A program made the translations under genes and the position numbers. The notes under the pieces are model-generated. The model was given only the letters and a program-made list of their open reading frames with translations, was not told the DNA's origin and ran no database searches. A stretch of DNA of 64,000 nt from Myrica gale (lineage: Eukaryota; Streptophyta; Magnoliopsida; Fagales; Myricaceae): contig OZ005603.1 in NCBI GenBank assembly GCA_963930655.1, positions 21,838,201 to 21,902,200 on the forward strand. The letters are read 5' to 3'. Shown here one piece after another: positions 35,042 to 48,300 of the stretch (its first letter is position 1; every line of letters starts with the position of its first letter).

Positions 35042-36249
35042 TCCTAAGGTTAGAATGTTGGCTTTATTCCGTGACATGTATGTTGTAAAGGAACGGTGTC
35101 TTGGATGTGGTTGATAATGTATCCGTGTTTCAGTTGAAAGGGTTGAGTGGTGAAAAAAACTGGAAGTTATCAAAGGTGTTAAAGTGGTCAAGTGCTGGTT
35201 GGGCTAGCTTGAGGCGAGTTTGAAGAAATCACGTTGTAATTTGAAGCTAGCTTGAGGCTCAAGCCCAAATGCGGAGAAATAATAAGTGACTTATCGCGTT
35301 TGATTACCCAACCATTTAAAAAGGATTTTTTGCACGCTGGACATATAGACTTCGACGAAAATAGAAGATAAACATATCTGAAATAGTTCGAAGGCTTTTA
35401 GAGAGAGATTGATGAAGATTTTAGTTGTCCTCCATCATGTGCTGTTGAAGAAATCAATCACCACCAAGAAAACCCCATTGTGGCAGTGGGTAAACATCGG
35501 AGTTCCAGTGTTTGTTGATTGAAGTTCCAATCGTCCTGAAGCAAGTTTGCTTTGATCAAGATTCATTGAAGTGAGAGAGAGATTCAAAGGTTTTGATTCT
35601 ACCGCTTGGTGCGGGTTCAAGCGTGTCGTTCGAATTGCTTCTTTCGAGATTTGTTAAGTAGCAAAGGTTTGTGATAAACAAAGTAAGTGTTTCTCTTATT
35701 TAGTGGATTGATTAACCGGCGGTGAGCCCGAAGTAGTTTTTTCCTTTTGAAGGAGTTTTTTCAAAGGGTTTTCCATTTCTTAAACAATCTCTTGTGTTTG
35801 TGTGATTGTTTGCGGTTACTTTCCTTTTATATTTGCTTGTTAATTGATTGACATAATATAATTTCAAATCTTGGTAGGTTGGTTGTGTATCTTGGTTTAA
35901 AAGATTAGATCTAGAATTTTATGCACTCCAAGTGTTTGTGATATTGTTTAAGTAATCTTAGAAGTATTTAAATTGACTAAATATATTGAATTTCTGTAAT
36001 TAATAGAAGTGTATAATATTTTTCAGATCTGAACAGATTCAATAATATTCTTTGTACTAAGATTTGTATAAGGTTTTACGCATTAGAGTGAAATAGGTTG
36101 TGCTAAAATTCTAACAACTTTTAACACACTTTTCACCAATCCCAAGAGAATCTACACTACTTCCAAAAAGAGCAAAAAATAAAAACTGTTTTGAGATCTA
36201 AACCAAACATAGCCTAAGGATCTAATAAAGTCCACGAAACCGACAATAG
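35042..36249. other. Spacer with a possible copia-like LTR remnant
   Basis: No gene recognised. The stretch at about 35650-36115 (GCCCGAAGTAGTTTTTTCC, AAAGGGTTTTCC, then T-rich sequence ending TTCTAACA) has the feel of a copia LTR, but no partner repeat or flanking duplication was found. The rightmost 130 bases are probably the DUF639 3' UTR. Confidence 0.3.
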
Positions 36250-39200
36250 CTAGCTGCAAGTGGGGCTGTCCAGAGGCTCGTCTACAACGCGGACAGGGAT
36301 AACTGGAATCGAGTCCCACCATTCTTTCAGCCGTCTGTTCACTTTGTTGTCCCCAAATTTTCCCATACGCTCCCCTGCCTTTGATGACTTTAAGAAGAAA
36401 CACAATGTGGCAGCCATAAGAAAAAACTTCACTGGAACAACTGCTAGTAAGATTGCTAATACGATCAAAGCTATCATCACCATATCTGCGTGCTGCAAAC
36501 CAGAAAATGAAAAAGAATCTCCGTCAATGAAACTGGAAGTAAGTCATATGATCGGAGAAGCATGTCGATCTATGTGGAAATATTTATCCTTGAGATATTT
36601 AGTATTTTCTCTACAAACTCTATCTCCCTAGGGGGAAGTGTTTTTCGCTCAAATGGAGATCAGCAATCACTTATCAAAGGATATTTACTAGCAAGAAAGT
36701 GGATGCATGGATAATGGATTCTCAATCATAGTACCTTTGGTGCCTTTGCGATCACTATCGACCATATTTTCAATACTGCTATATTTGCTTTCTGCAGCAC
36801 CTGATGAGCAGTTTGTAATCCATGCTGAGCGGACACTATGCTCTCCATTGTAGACTTATCAGAGGTAGAGGATACCATAATCTCATTGCACCTGTCCCCA
36901 CTCATTTTGCGTCTTGCCTCAAGTATCTTGACCGCAACCCATAAAAGAAGAAGTGCTATTGCCTTGCCAACCCACCCCCTAAAATGTTATGATATTGTTA
37001 ACAATATTCCTTCGGCAACTTAGTACGTATATCCCTAAAATGTTAAGAGCCTTAAATTTTCATCCAACAGAGAAGCAAAGTAGAAACTAAGGTGATAAGT
37101 CACGTACTTGTAGATGATTATAAGAGTTGCGACAAGCATTGCAAGGGTCTGTGCTGGTCTTTCCCATGAGAAAATTTCTTGAAACCAAAGAAACACACCG
37201 ATAAGTGGCTTTAGTAGTTCCTGCAGGTTAAAATTAGGTGACGCACCCATGAGATCGATCCTCTTTCGAAGCAAGTTCAACTTCTTGGATTGATTGAAAG
37301 CCACGCCAGTTTTTTGTTGATGACCTCAAAAAACAAGATTAAACAAAAGTATAATACCAAATAACTTCAAGCCCTGAACCAACCATGGCATACTATGAAA
37401 TTAATTATAATTATTTAATTAAAAAAAAGCATAAACGGGAAAAAGAATAAAAATCTTGCGATTCCGGCTTCATGCAGGCGAGTTGCAGCCTATAGGACAC
37501 CAACAAAGCTTTCTTGTAAAATGACAATGTGATATTACTCCACACCAGGAAACGAACTTACATTGCCACTGCTTTCCAAGCAATCAAGAAATGATCTCTG
37601 GAATCGAATCTGCATAGTATTGGTGCTAGATGGTTTACCTTTAAAACAAGGACACTTTCGCCGATTCCATCATCTTTCAAGCCCTCAATGGTAGCTTTGG
37701 CAATGACAATATTCTTTTCTGCCTCTCTAGCTTGATTAATAGCAGTCTCCAATGAGGACTGGTCGTCATCTAGACCACTTGAGTAGACAGTTTTCTCGTC
37801 CACTTCTTTTACTTCAGTGTTTGGGATGTCTGGCTTTGAGAAGTTCAGACCCTTAAGGATTGTACTTGCACTGCATGGGTGTCCAGTAACAACCTTCCTT
37901 AGACTTTCTGCAAGTTCTTCAAGTATGTAATCTCCCTTTGGTAACTCATCAAACAAAGCAAAAATTAAGAATTTTGTGGGAGGAGGGGGCGATATTCTTA
38001 GCATCTCTCTTGCTGCATGGAGCCTTGTGATCCCCAAGATTGTCCTTGCGTGCATTTCCCATGCTTGCATTGGAGAATCGACCTTGTACTTTGACAAGAA
38101 CTGGTGCAAGAGAATAATCTCTTTGATGAGTGCAAACCAATGATCCCTTCTTGTGGAGCTTGTTACCTCAGGAAACTCCAGGACAATTCCCTCTAGGCTA
38201 CAAAATAGGTATACAACTCTTGCTCACAAATAATTGATAACCTTGTCTGTTCGAGATGCATATGCATAAAAGTCTTGGCTTAAATGCATCCCATGCCCCT
38301 GGGGTATGCGGAAAGAGCAAATATGCCCCTGAGGTAAACAAAGTCATTTTCATACCCCTGAGGTATACTTTCAAGAGCAAATATGCCATTCTGTTATGTG
38401 TCGTTTGAAACCCTAACGGTAAATGCTGACGTGTCAAAATTAGACACGTCAGCACCAATCACAACTCGACACCTGACATTTTCGAAATTAAAAAAAAAAA
38501 CAGAACAGAACAGGGGGAGAACCCCCGAGCGGCGAAGGGAGCTGGGCTCCCTTTGCTGCAGCGAGGGGTGGCCGCCAGCCACCCCCGCGGCTCCCCTGCT
38601 CAGGGGTGGCGCGCGGCCGCCTCGCGCGACGCCCGTTTGCGCGTGCGCCGTTCGAGCGAGCGCCGCTCGCGCGACGGGGGAGCCCAAATCTGGGCTCCCC
38701 CGTCGCCGGGGTGGCACCCTGCCGGCCACCCCTCGCGGCGGCGAAGGGAGCCCAGCTCCCTTCGTCGCTTGGGGGTTCTCCCCCTGTTCTGTTCTGTTTT
38801 TTTTTTCGAAAATGCCAGGTGTCGAGTTGTGATTGGTGCTGACGTGTCTAATTTTGACACGTCAGCATTTATCGTTAGGGTTTCAAACGGCACATAACGG
38901 AAGGACATATTTGCTCCTGAAAGTATACCTCAGGGGTATGAAAATGACTTTGTTTATCTCAGGGGCATGGAGTGCATTTAAGCCAAAAAGTCTTTTTGGC
39001 AGAAGAATAGGAGGGAGGGAGGAAGGGGGGTCTATAAGCAGGATGACATCCAAAAGCATCGATATAAGCAACCATATCGACTGTTAAGCATATGCGAGAT
39101 CTTATAGTAATAATTTTTCCATGCGAGCAAGTATCCTTACAATTCGGGGGTCTCGTATATTATGGCCTTGTCAAAAAGTGGAGCACCCCATGGACCCGTG

Positions 39201-41920
39201 GAAGCTGGTCTCACTTTATGTTCAGTGTCCTTTGAAAGGTCTATTTTAAGGGCATCTTCATACGTTAAAACTCCTGAAGCCTCAAAGTAGAGGGCATAAT
39301 TTGTTAGAGTAAGCTTACCTGGACAGAAAAACCTTCACAGTAAGTTCAAGGGATAACATCTCACATGCCCAACCAAGTGTTGGGACCTCAACAGTGTTCA
39401 GTAAAAGGAAATTGTTAGACGAACCAGGCCTACTTATTCCTCCAATGTGGCGCACCACTCTCTGTGAGCTTGCAGTTCCCTCGACATGCAATATAAGTTC
39501 ATCGTCTGCCAGCTCCACACCCTTCGGCGTCTGCTGCTTTTGCAAATGTTTTATGCATCTATAAATCAATAATCCAGAAGAAAGGTAACGTGAGCTGGAG
39601 AATGCCATTACACATGATATTAATGAGTTAGGAATGCATTGTTCTTCAAAACTGAGTTCAAATCTAGTCCCTTCTTCCTCAAAGAAGAAGACTCCCAGTT
39701 TCTTGTTTTCTTAAAGCCGCTAATAAACTAAATCATATTATATGGGGTGAAATTCACGCATCCTGAATGGTCTTTATGCAGTTCCTCTGGAGTGCATTAT
39801 CTTTATTTCCACTAGGTCCAGCCACCAATTTCAAGCTGTGAAGTTTTCCAAGGTTTCTCTAACAATATAGGGCTGTATAGAGATAATTTCAAGTACATGA
39901 AAAAACAGTTATTGTACGATGTTCAATTACTTGTCAATTTCTTTCAGAAATTTGTCATAAGTCGGGAAAAACAGTCGGTGGCCTGTTGGTGCTGTTAGAG
40001 TTTCAAAGGAAAATCTTGCATTAAAACGATCTGCAACTAGTGGAACCAGTGATGCCAACCATGCAAATGTGTCTTCTCCAACGTTTGGCCCATTATCAAC
40101 CTACCGACAGAATGAACAATGTATTAGTCAAGCAAAAATTACTCGAAACAGAGACTGAGAATCAGCTCCTCCATCATTAAGTTTTAGCCTGCATTGACCC
40201 ATAACTCAATCATTTTCATGAGAATATGTTTAATGATTCAATGAAGCAGGGTAATGTAACTTACCCAAAAAGAAAAAGAAGAAGCAGGCTATAATGTGGA
40301 TGAAAACTAGTGCTTGCTCTATACTAGCATCAATGTATGAGGAATATATTTATAGCTTACGAGGAGAGGCAGGGAGTCTGAATAGAAAAGTGAAATGTCT
40401 TCTTCTTCTTCAATAAATTTCACTGGTATCTTCCTGTCCTCTTTCTCCTTTGCCAAACTCTCCTCCTACCCCCATAAATCAACAAAATAATCATCAGAGA
40501 GGAAAATACAAAACTATAACCCAGCATTTACAAATTACGCATGCCCTGTAAAGGATCCCAATATTGCAGCGGACAATGAACTTGAATCAACTCGTGAAAC
40601 TTCCTACGTCATGGGGTGGATTCTTTTGGCAGAGCATACTGACCCAAATAGAATCAGATCTCGCAATGCATTTACTTTCAATGTTAATATTGTTACTGAA
40701 CGCCCCAGTCAATTCGTGAACTGAAACATTCGTATGTCTAATCCAATAACAGTATGGATATAGCAAAGAGGAGAGGAGAACGGATATCAAGTAAATGCCT
40801 GAACAAGCACAGAGAAAAGGTGCAATACAAAACACTTGGTAATCAACACTTGGTCTGCGGAGCTCAACTTCGTTGAATTATGGAATTGCAGCCAACAAGC
40901 CAAGGAACAAATCGAAGAAGGCTAAAGAAGAAAAAGAAAGAAGGAAATAGAAAATCATTCTATCAATGCCAATTCAAACCGCAATCTGCTTCTTTTCATT
41001 TTCTCAGTACTAAACAAAAAAGTTGTAACATCAGCATTAAATCGTGAACCATGTCTGGTTGTTGATAGCAGTGCTAATAAAGTGCCATGTAATGATGTAA
41101 AGCGAACTAAATATTCATTGACAAGAAATCCAATAAATCTTTTTCTCAGCAACTGGATGACGAAAAAGCGAGCAAATCCGATCAAGCACAACGAGACATG
41201 AGGGGCCCATGAGATGCGGAGGGAGGAAAAAGAACAAATTAACCTTCACTTGGACAATAAACTGTGGAACTATCTGCAAGCTCATTTCGATATGAAAGCA
41301 AACTAAACATGATTTGTGCACTTGGTGTCGCATTTGCTAGTATCTTGATCAATATTTCCATGCTTTATTACGTTAAAGTCAAATACATCTTGCTAGCTAA
41401 TCAGAACAGCAAAGCAGTGGACTGTAAAATAAATTAGAGAGAGCGACCGGGAAGAGTTCACGAACCGTAGAAGCCTCCTCGTCTGCAGAGCTTGGCATCT
41501 CCCAGGCGACCATCATGTCGAAGGTGAACCGGCTAAACGACCCACCGTTAATTTTTTCTTCCATGTTTTGGCACAGGACAGTGAGAGCCTTCGCACTGCA
41601 AAACTCCACCAATTTCCTAGAATATCCGCCTGTACTTTCGGGTTTCCATTCGGATTCAAACTCCTCCACCAGTTTGTCCACCGAAGTGTTCAGTTTCCTG
41701 GAAAAAAAGTCGGCATATTAGGAACACAGCATAACAAGAAAAGCTTCAGCGGGATAAGTAAGGAAGGTTTATCCAACAAGTTATTAAGAAGTATGAGCCA
41801 ACGGGCATATTTTCCTCTAAGCAGAGAAGAAAGACGGAGAGAGGGAGAGACGCACTCTGCACATCTCTGGACCACGTCGTAGGCAACGGTGGAAAGATGC
41901 TTCAGCTTCGTATTCGCCAT
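36250..41920 (-). CDS. DUF639 family protein (At1g48840-like)
   Basis: Plant-specific DUF639 protein; its biochemical role is unknown. Ten exons: 41856-41920, 41466-41697, 40361-40465, 39931-40100, 39425-39558, 39141-39318, 37639-38197, 37108-37220, 36735-36978, 36250-36492; all joins keep phase, giving 680 aa, close to the remembered 690 aa of the Arabidopsis relative. Conserved blocks in order: MANTKLKHLSTVAYDVVQRC at the start, SFSRFTFDMMVAWEMP, FYSDSLPLL, HRLFFPTYDKFLKEID, LTNYALYFEASGVLTYEDAL, STGPWGAPLFDKA, HWFALIKEII and AWEMHARTILGITRLHAAREM, with RRLKEWWDSIPVIPVRVVD near the C-terminus. Exons 8-10 carry hydrophobic stretches (TLAMLVATLIIIY; AIALLLLWVAV; IALIVLAILLAVVPVKFFLMAATL) that look like C-terminal membrane anchors. 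The ATG at 41918-41920 begins the conserved N-terminus. Intron 6 contains a 710 bp palindromic transposon. It shares a compact divergent promoter with the FIP2-like gene. Confidence 0.92.
38276..38985. mobile_element. GC-rich palindromic foldback element in a DUF639 intron
   Basis: A perfect 8-bp duplication AAAAGTCT lies at 38268-38275 and 38986-38993. The ends are TGGCTTAAATGC and GCATTTAAGCCA. Inverted arms run about 240 bases from each side (paired words GGTATACTTTC, AACCCTAACGGTAAATGCTG, GACACGTCAGCACCAATCAC). Beyond A/T runs at 38490 and 38800, the core is itself inverted (GGGGGAGAACCCCC opposite GGGGGTTCTCCCCC). The core is very rich in G and C (GCGCGCGGCCGCC and similar), in sharp contrast to its surroundings. 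It encodes no recognisable protein despite open frames on both strands. An 8-bp duplication would suit hAT; the long arms suit foldback or Mutator-type elements. Confidence 0.85.
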
Positions 41921-42372
41921 CACCGAATCGTGTATTTCGTCGCTCCAAGGCTCAGGCATGGATAGAGCTCGCTTTAGTAGGAGAAAGAATCGTACGTGTT
42001 GTCTTGTTACACTGCCAAGTCTGATGGCCATGCAACACATGGAGCATCCCACTGAATCCGGGTGTTGACCCACTCGGTTCTCAACAGAAGTGACGTGCCT
42101 ATTGGGCCTCAGGTGTTGGGCCGTGGACACTTTAACAATCGTAAAATTGGGCCACAGTCGGAGGCCATTACAAAGACGACGCCCAGCCCGGGGCGAAGGC
42201 CCTTTCGAGTTTCGTGTACCAAGCGGCAGCAGGACAGCAGGAAGTACGTTGAAACATGTTTGCCAAGAGACACCAAAAACCAAAAAACAGTACCCTGAAC
42301 GTGCTCTGACTACGAAAGCCAAGGCACTGACGCCCATTCTCTCTCTCTCTCTCTCCCTCTGAGTTTCGAGCA
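41921..42372. promoter_or_regulatory. Compact divergent promoter between the DUF639 and FIP2-like genes
   Basis: Only 452 bases separate the two start codons, which point away from each other. Three TTGGGCC boxes (42102-42108, 42116-42122, 42147-42153) match the plant site II consensus TGGGCY, known to bind TCP factors in promoters of growth-related genes. A CT-repeat tract (42339-42360) lies just before the FIP2-like start, inside its likely 5' UTR, and another follows at the start of intron 1. No TATA box stands out. Shared regulation is inferred from geometry and not shown. Confidence 0.6.
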
Positions 42373-45300
42373 ATGACGCTGCCCTCTGATTCCTCTTCTC
42401 CGGTTCAACTAAATATTGGTAAGCTCCTCTCTCTCTCTGTTGCTTATTTGAGCTGCGCGTTTTCCGAATACAATGATAACCTTTGTTCTCAATTGTCATT
42501 TCCAGAATTAACAGTATTTGGTAGCGGATAAAACTGAGTAAAAGAGGAAATCTATAAATATCTTTGGGTTTTTTGTTTTCATTTTTTTTTATTTACAAAA
42601 TCACGAGTTCGTTATATATTTACACTATCTCCTAGAACTAACCAGAGAAATCCGAGTTGCTGGAATTGCATTTACTTAAATCTATGCGAATTTGTTTGAT
42701 CTTTTGCAGGAGGAAAGAAATTTCGCACTACTGTTGATACACTGACTCACCGCGAGCCTGATTCGATGCTCGCTGCGATGTTTAGCGGTCGCCACACCCT
42801 GTGCGAGGACCCCAAGAAGGTGCGTAGACAGTGGCGGAGCCAGAAATTTTGTATAGGGGGGGCAGGAATTTGGTATACTTGCTAAGGATTTTTTGTAAGG
42901 GGAAGAACAAATTAAACTAAAAAGAATAATTTTGTTGCACTGAAAGAAGAACAACAAACCAGTAGAATTTAAAAGACTTGTTGGGTTGAGAATAAAATTA
43001 TTTTTACGTTATTTTTTAGGTAAATGATAAGTCATCCATTATCAAAAGGATGAGAATGCAAACTTCTCAATAGTTTCGGCTTATTATAACATATGCAATA
43101 ACCCTGCAGTAGAATTCAAACACTCACAGCTTACATATAACAGTTTCAGCTTATTATAATTGCGTATGCAGTGACCCTGCAGTAGAATTCAAATACTCTG
43201 CTCACCCTCAACAAACTCACTTATTACAAATACTAGCAAGAAAACAAATACTCCAGCAAGAAGACAATTTAGAGAAAGAGATCAAAAGAGAAATAAGACA
43301 GCTGAGAAAAGGCAAATGAAGCGAGCATTCAGCCATGAACACCAGAAGTCAAACCATCTAATTTTTTGTATTCAACTTGAATCATGCAGCCTCTGATCTC
43401 CTCACATATTTGGCACCTCAACTCAAAAATCTTGACGGTATCTCCTTTGTCAAGCATCTTCTCATCAACAAACTCCTTCCACCCTTTTCCTCCAAGAAAA
43501 TATTTCTTACCTCTGTAAAAACGCAATTCTTTGCGCTGCATATTGTGGTCAAAGAATAGAAAATCCACTTCAGGCACTTTGCGTTCATCTTTTTTCAGTA
43601 TATAAAGTCCATGCGAGTCTGTTGTGTCATCTTTTTTGCTGGGTAATAATGTAACCACACGTGGTGGGATATATATCATATAATCCCTTGACCTCAAACC
43701 ACGAAGCAGCATCATGGACGCTTTTCACAATTGAAATGAGCAAAAAGAATGTGACCCACGCTGTAAGTGACAGGATATGCATTGATGCTACAAATGTGCT
43801 TCCTTACACATGGTCTGTCACACACAAATCATACAAATTAAAGCCAGAAGTTCTATCTTACAGTCACCAGCCATCCTACTCCTCCAAAGCAATAAAGTAC
43901 AAAAATGAGGACACCAGAACAGAGAATACAATTGTGGACAAGGTTCAACAATTTGGATGCTATCCACTATAACACTCAGAGAAGAACAACTTATCTCCCA
44001 ATCCAGGCCCAAAACAAACCCCAATATGTAACAACACCCTAGGATAGCAAATATATTTCAAAACAAGGAGTCTGACATAACAAGAGACTATATATATATT
44101 CCCCACCAATGCCATAGGTATTCCTAAAGCTTCTCAAGCAGGTCGCACAACAATTTAGGAAGCGCAGACTAAAGTTTGCAATTGTAATCCACTCATGGGG
44201 TATGGACTGATCTCAAGCACAAACTGCACAAAACTACCTCACTGAGGGGGGGCATACAATGAACCACGCTGAACAAAGAGCCAGAAAACCCCCATAAGAC
44301 CACCCATAGATAATTTTTTTTTAGAACTGAGGGGGGTGGCTGCCCGCCCCTGTATGTAGATCTTTGGTTACTGGTTTTGGCAGAAAGAACTTTTCAATTG
44401 CATATTAAGTTGCTGCACGCGAAATTGTTGTTGTTCTTTAAAGAATTATTGACCTTTCTTGTGCGAGCATAATATGATTAAGGAATTTCGTATGCGGTAG
44501 CTTATATTAGAGGTATTTCAGATACATTAGCCCTCAATAGCCGTTCGAAGCAAAAGATCGAGATCATTAGAAGGAATTATAACATGAGGGGATCTTCTCG
44601 ACCTTAAAAGATTGTTTTGTAGTGAGAAATAATCAACTCACAAGTAGACTAGGATAATTCTATATTACGTAAAGACTTGAATTTATTATGGGACATTGCT
44701 AAGAAGTCATTAAAGTGATTGATGTTTTTGACAAAAAAAAAATATAATTGCATGTTATTTAGCGTCTGGCATACAATCGAGGTTGAAAATCAGGTGCATT
44801 AGGGTTGGGTTTGGTATCACATGGCCATGCCCGGTCATATTTGTGCTTTCATCCAATGTTTCTGACTGTTGGCATCAAACGTTGGATCTCATACCACATA
44901 AATTGGAACTTTGAAGTTTGTTACCTGAGAGGAAGCTTGATATTATGAGGCTATTGCTAGTTTAGATTTTGGGGAAGTTAGTCTACATTCACGTCAAACC
45001 TTCAAGTAGTCGTCTAGAAATTAGTAACAGCTCACATGTGGTGGGTCTTAACCCACTAGTTCACCTTCCTTTGTGTGCCACTCTACCTTTGACTTGCTTT
45101 TGCAGAGAGTTAGGATTATATCCAACAGAAACACGTTTACCATACGTGTGTATGTTCCCTATAGTGTCAAAGCCATAATTATCTCTTGAGGGGTGGAGTA
45201 ACAAAAAAATGTTACTAAAATGAAAGTCATAAAATACAGGCAAAAGACTTAAAAGTATTTTTGACATATTGATCTTGTCGTGAACCTTCAATGGAGCATA

Positions 45301-48300
45301 CAAAGTAGATGTCCTCAACTCAGATTTTTAAGAAACCTGAAATATAATTTATTTATTAGGCTACTAAACACGTTGAAGGTTAAATTTGATCCAACATCTA
45401 TCCAATATGAAGATAGGATTTATTACTTCAAAATTTGCTCCAATATTGCTAAAAAAACCAATTACAAAGATCATAATTACAAAGCAAAATAAATATTTAA
45501 TTTACTATCAATGAACATGGGACAATACAAGTATATAGAGGTCAATACAAAATCAAAATCGACATTTACTTTTATTAGGGATATTGAAAGTAAATTACAT
45601 AAATTTACACAAGTTGTACGTAAATATAGATGTACATAGAAACATTATATTGATGAGGAGGGGTTACGATTGGGAGGCTAATCTTATGGTGTGGTCATCT
45701 TCTTTTTGGTGTGTTTTTTGACGTTGTCGTTTGGCAAGTCTGCAGACAATGCAGAAAACCCACCATGGGCAAATAAGTGAGAAAATACTTACTTAAATAA
45801 AAGAAGTATTGAGAATATAGAATAACCAAGAAACCCAAAAAAAAACTCATCTAAGGTGGGTTTGAGTTTGGAGAAAATCCATCATACATACTTGCAACAC
45901 CTGGCAGCTGGCAGGGAAAAAAATGAACAGAAAATTGAAGATGTGTCTTGTTTTAGTGCCTAGAGATATCTTTTATTTTTTAAGGTCTGAAAGATTGGTT
46001 GGGTGGTTGCAGATATAACTTGGTAGAAATTTTAAAGAAAAGAAAACCAAAACCAAGCAAGGGTGAGATAGTCAGATTGCATTCTACTCTAGGAGGGGTT
46101 CCCTCTTACTTGCTTTCTTCTCAAGCAGGATTGGTGGGATGATTTTATAATAATTCTGCTATATGAGAGGAAGCAGTGTTCTTTATATGGAAATCAGAGG
46201 TCGTGTCTAATAATCTATTGCCATCAGGTCAACTTTGTAAATTTTTTACCTCACTTTCTGCTTTTCTTATGTGCTAGAAATCTAATACCTACTCTAACTA
46301 GACAGACAAATATTATTTAGATTAAGATGACTCTATGCATCTCATAGGTCCGAGTGAGGTTGCGTGTTTCCATGTTTCGGAATTTTTCACTCATGATGAT
46401 GTGATCTGTACTCATGCCTTTCTCTCCTTTCTACTGTCTTTATATAACTGAAACTGCTGCGCCTCTAAGGACTAAACAATTTGTCTTTTGATTTTTCATT
46501 TTGTCCTTGTATCATTGCATTTCAGTTTTAGTTTCTTATGTGAGGCTATTTCCTGTTGTTTGAAATGCTTCTGGTTTAATTTACAATGATTTTGTCGATG
46601 CTACTTCCCCAGCCTCTAGAGTTCCCTTAATTTGTCTGTTTTGGTTCTTGGAGGCAAGAGGTGTTTCTGAAATCAAATTCCATCTGTTTGCATCTTCTTC
46701 TTCTACTGGTACTACTACTACTACTACTACTTCTTCTGCTTTTCATTTTTCTTTTTTGTGTATATGATATTGGATTCTTGCAGGGATATGTTTTTGTTGA
46801 TAGGGATGGGGAGCATTTTCGTCATATTCTCAATTGGTTGAGGGATGGTGTTGTTCCCGTACTAAAAGACAATGACTATACAGAGCTTCTTCGGGAGGCA
46901 GAATATTATCAGCTCATTGTAAGCCATACTTTTATCTAGTAGGTTGATGCGCTTTTTGTTTTGTTTGTTTTTGGGTAGATATGGTTGGTGTTTTTTCCAA
47001 ATTCATCCACTGAGCACGAAATTCTAAAATCTTTCAGGGACTGATGGATGGAATTAATGCTGTTCTAAATAATAGGAAGGAAGATGACGAGTTAAACACA
47101 GAATTAACTCGTACTGATATCATCAAGTGTATACAGTCTGACAGAGTCAGATTTCGAGGGGTTAATCTCTCTGGTCTTGATCTTTCAAAACTGGTAACTC
47201 TACCTTTTGCTGGACAATCAAGACAAATGTCTTCTAGAAAAAACACTAGATTGTTTCTACCAACTAAAATTTTGTTTGATGTCATTCTGGTGACTGAACT
47301 TTTTTGCAGAATGTGCGTACTTTTTATTTGTTATTACTGCAGTAGTAAAAGGATCATACATTGCATGTAGTCTTTATGCTTTGCCTGATTATGAGATATT
47401 GATAATGTAGAGTAATTTCTTAATTTTCTGGAATTAATTATTAGGATTATTATGGGGAGTTTTAACATTGTTTAATCTTCCTTATCGAGAATCTTATATT
47501 TTTTGGAATGTTGCTCCTTATGAATGTCTTTTTGTCAAATATGCAGGACCTATCAAATGTAGATTTCAGCTATGCATGTCTTAAAAATGTGTTCTTCTCA
47601 CGTGCAAACCTTCAATGTGCTAAGTTCCGGGTGTGTTTATTTTTTTGGTAGAATGCAATCTACTTGTGATGAAAATGACTACTATTATTTCCAATTTTTC
47701 TTAGATTGCTTCAAATGCCTCTATTATTTTTTATGTGCATAATTTTAGGGGCTTTGATTTGTTGTGATAAAGTTGAGATTCTTTTTTTAGTTTTCGGTGT
47801 GGGTAGTCCCTTTATTTCACCATTTCAACATTAGCATCTGATTACCACAGGATGTGGATGCTGAGGGTTCCATCTTTCACAATGCAACTTTGCGCGAGTA
47901 AGACACTAAAACAATCTTTCATCATATGGATTTTGATTCTATGAATGGAATTCATAATGTTTTTGTCTTGCCTAGGGAAGGTGTGAGTTTAATGGGGCAA
48001 ATCTTCATGGAGCTTTATTAGCTGGAGCTAATCTTAAGAGTGCTAACCTACAAGGTAATAATTTCTGTTCTGCAAATAAAATAATTGTCTCGTTAAACTT
48101 AACTATTGAAGTTGACGACCTATATTATCCTTTTTCCTTCTGTTTCAAGCCGAGCCTGTAATATTCCTCATCTTCTTAATGCTACATTCTTTCTTGAGTG
48201 GAGCACACGTGTATTATGCTACATGTTATACCTTAAAGTATTATGGTGTGGAGGTAGATGAAAAAGGCGTGGCCTTAATTTACCTAACGAATAAAGACGA

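Noticed and set aside
35650-36117. Definite LTR call
   Set aside because: The wording resembles a copia LTR, but no second copy, primer site or flanking duplication was found, so it is listed only as a possibility.
38383-38908. Overlapping open frames of 100-150 codons in the GC-rich palindrome
   Set aside because: High GC content removes stop codons; the frames mirror each other because the sequence is inverted, and no protein family is recognisable.
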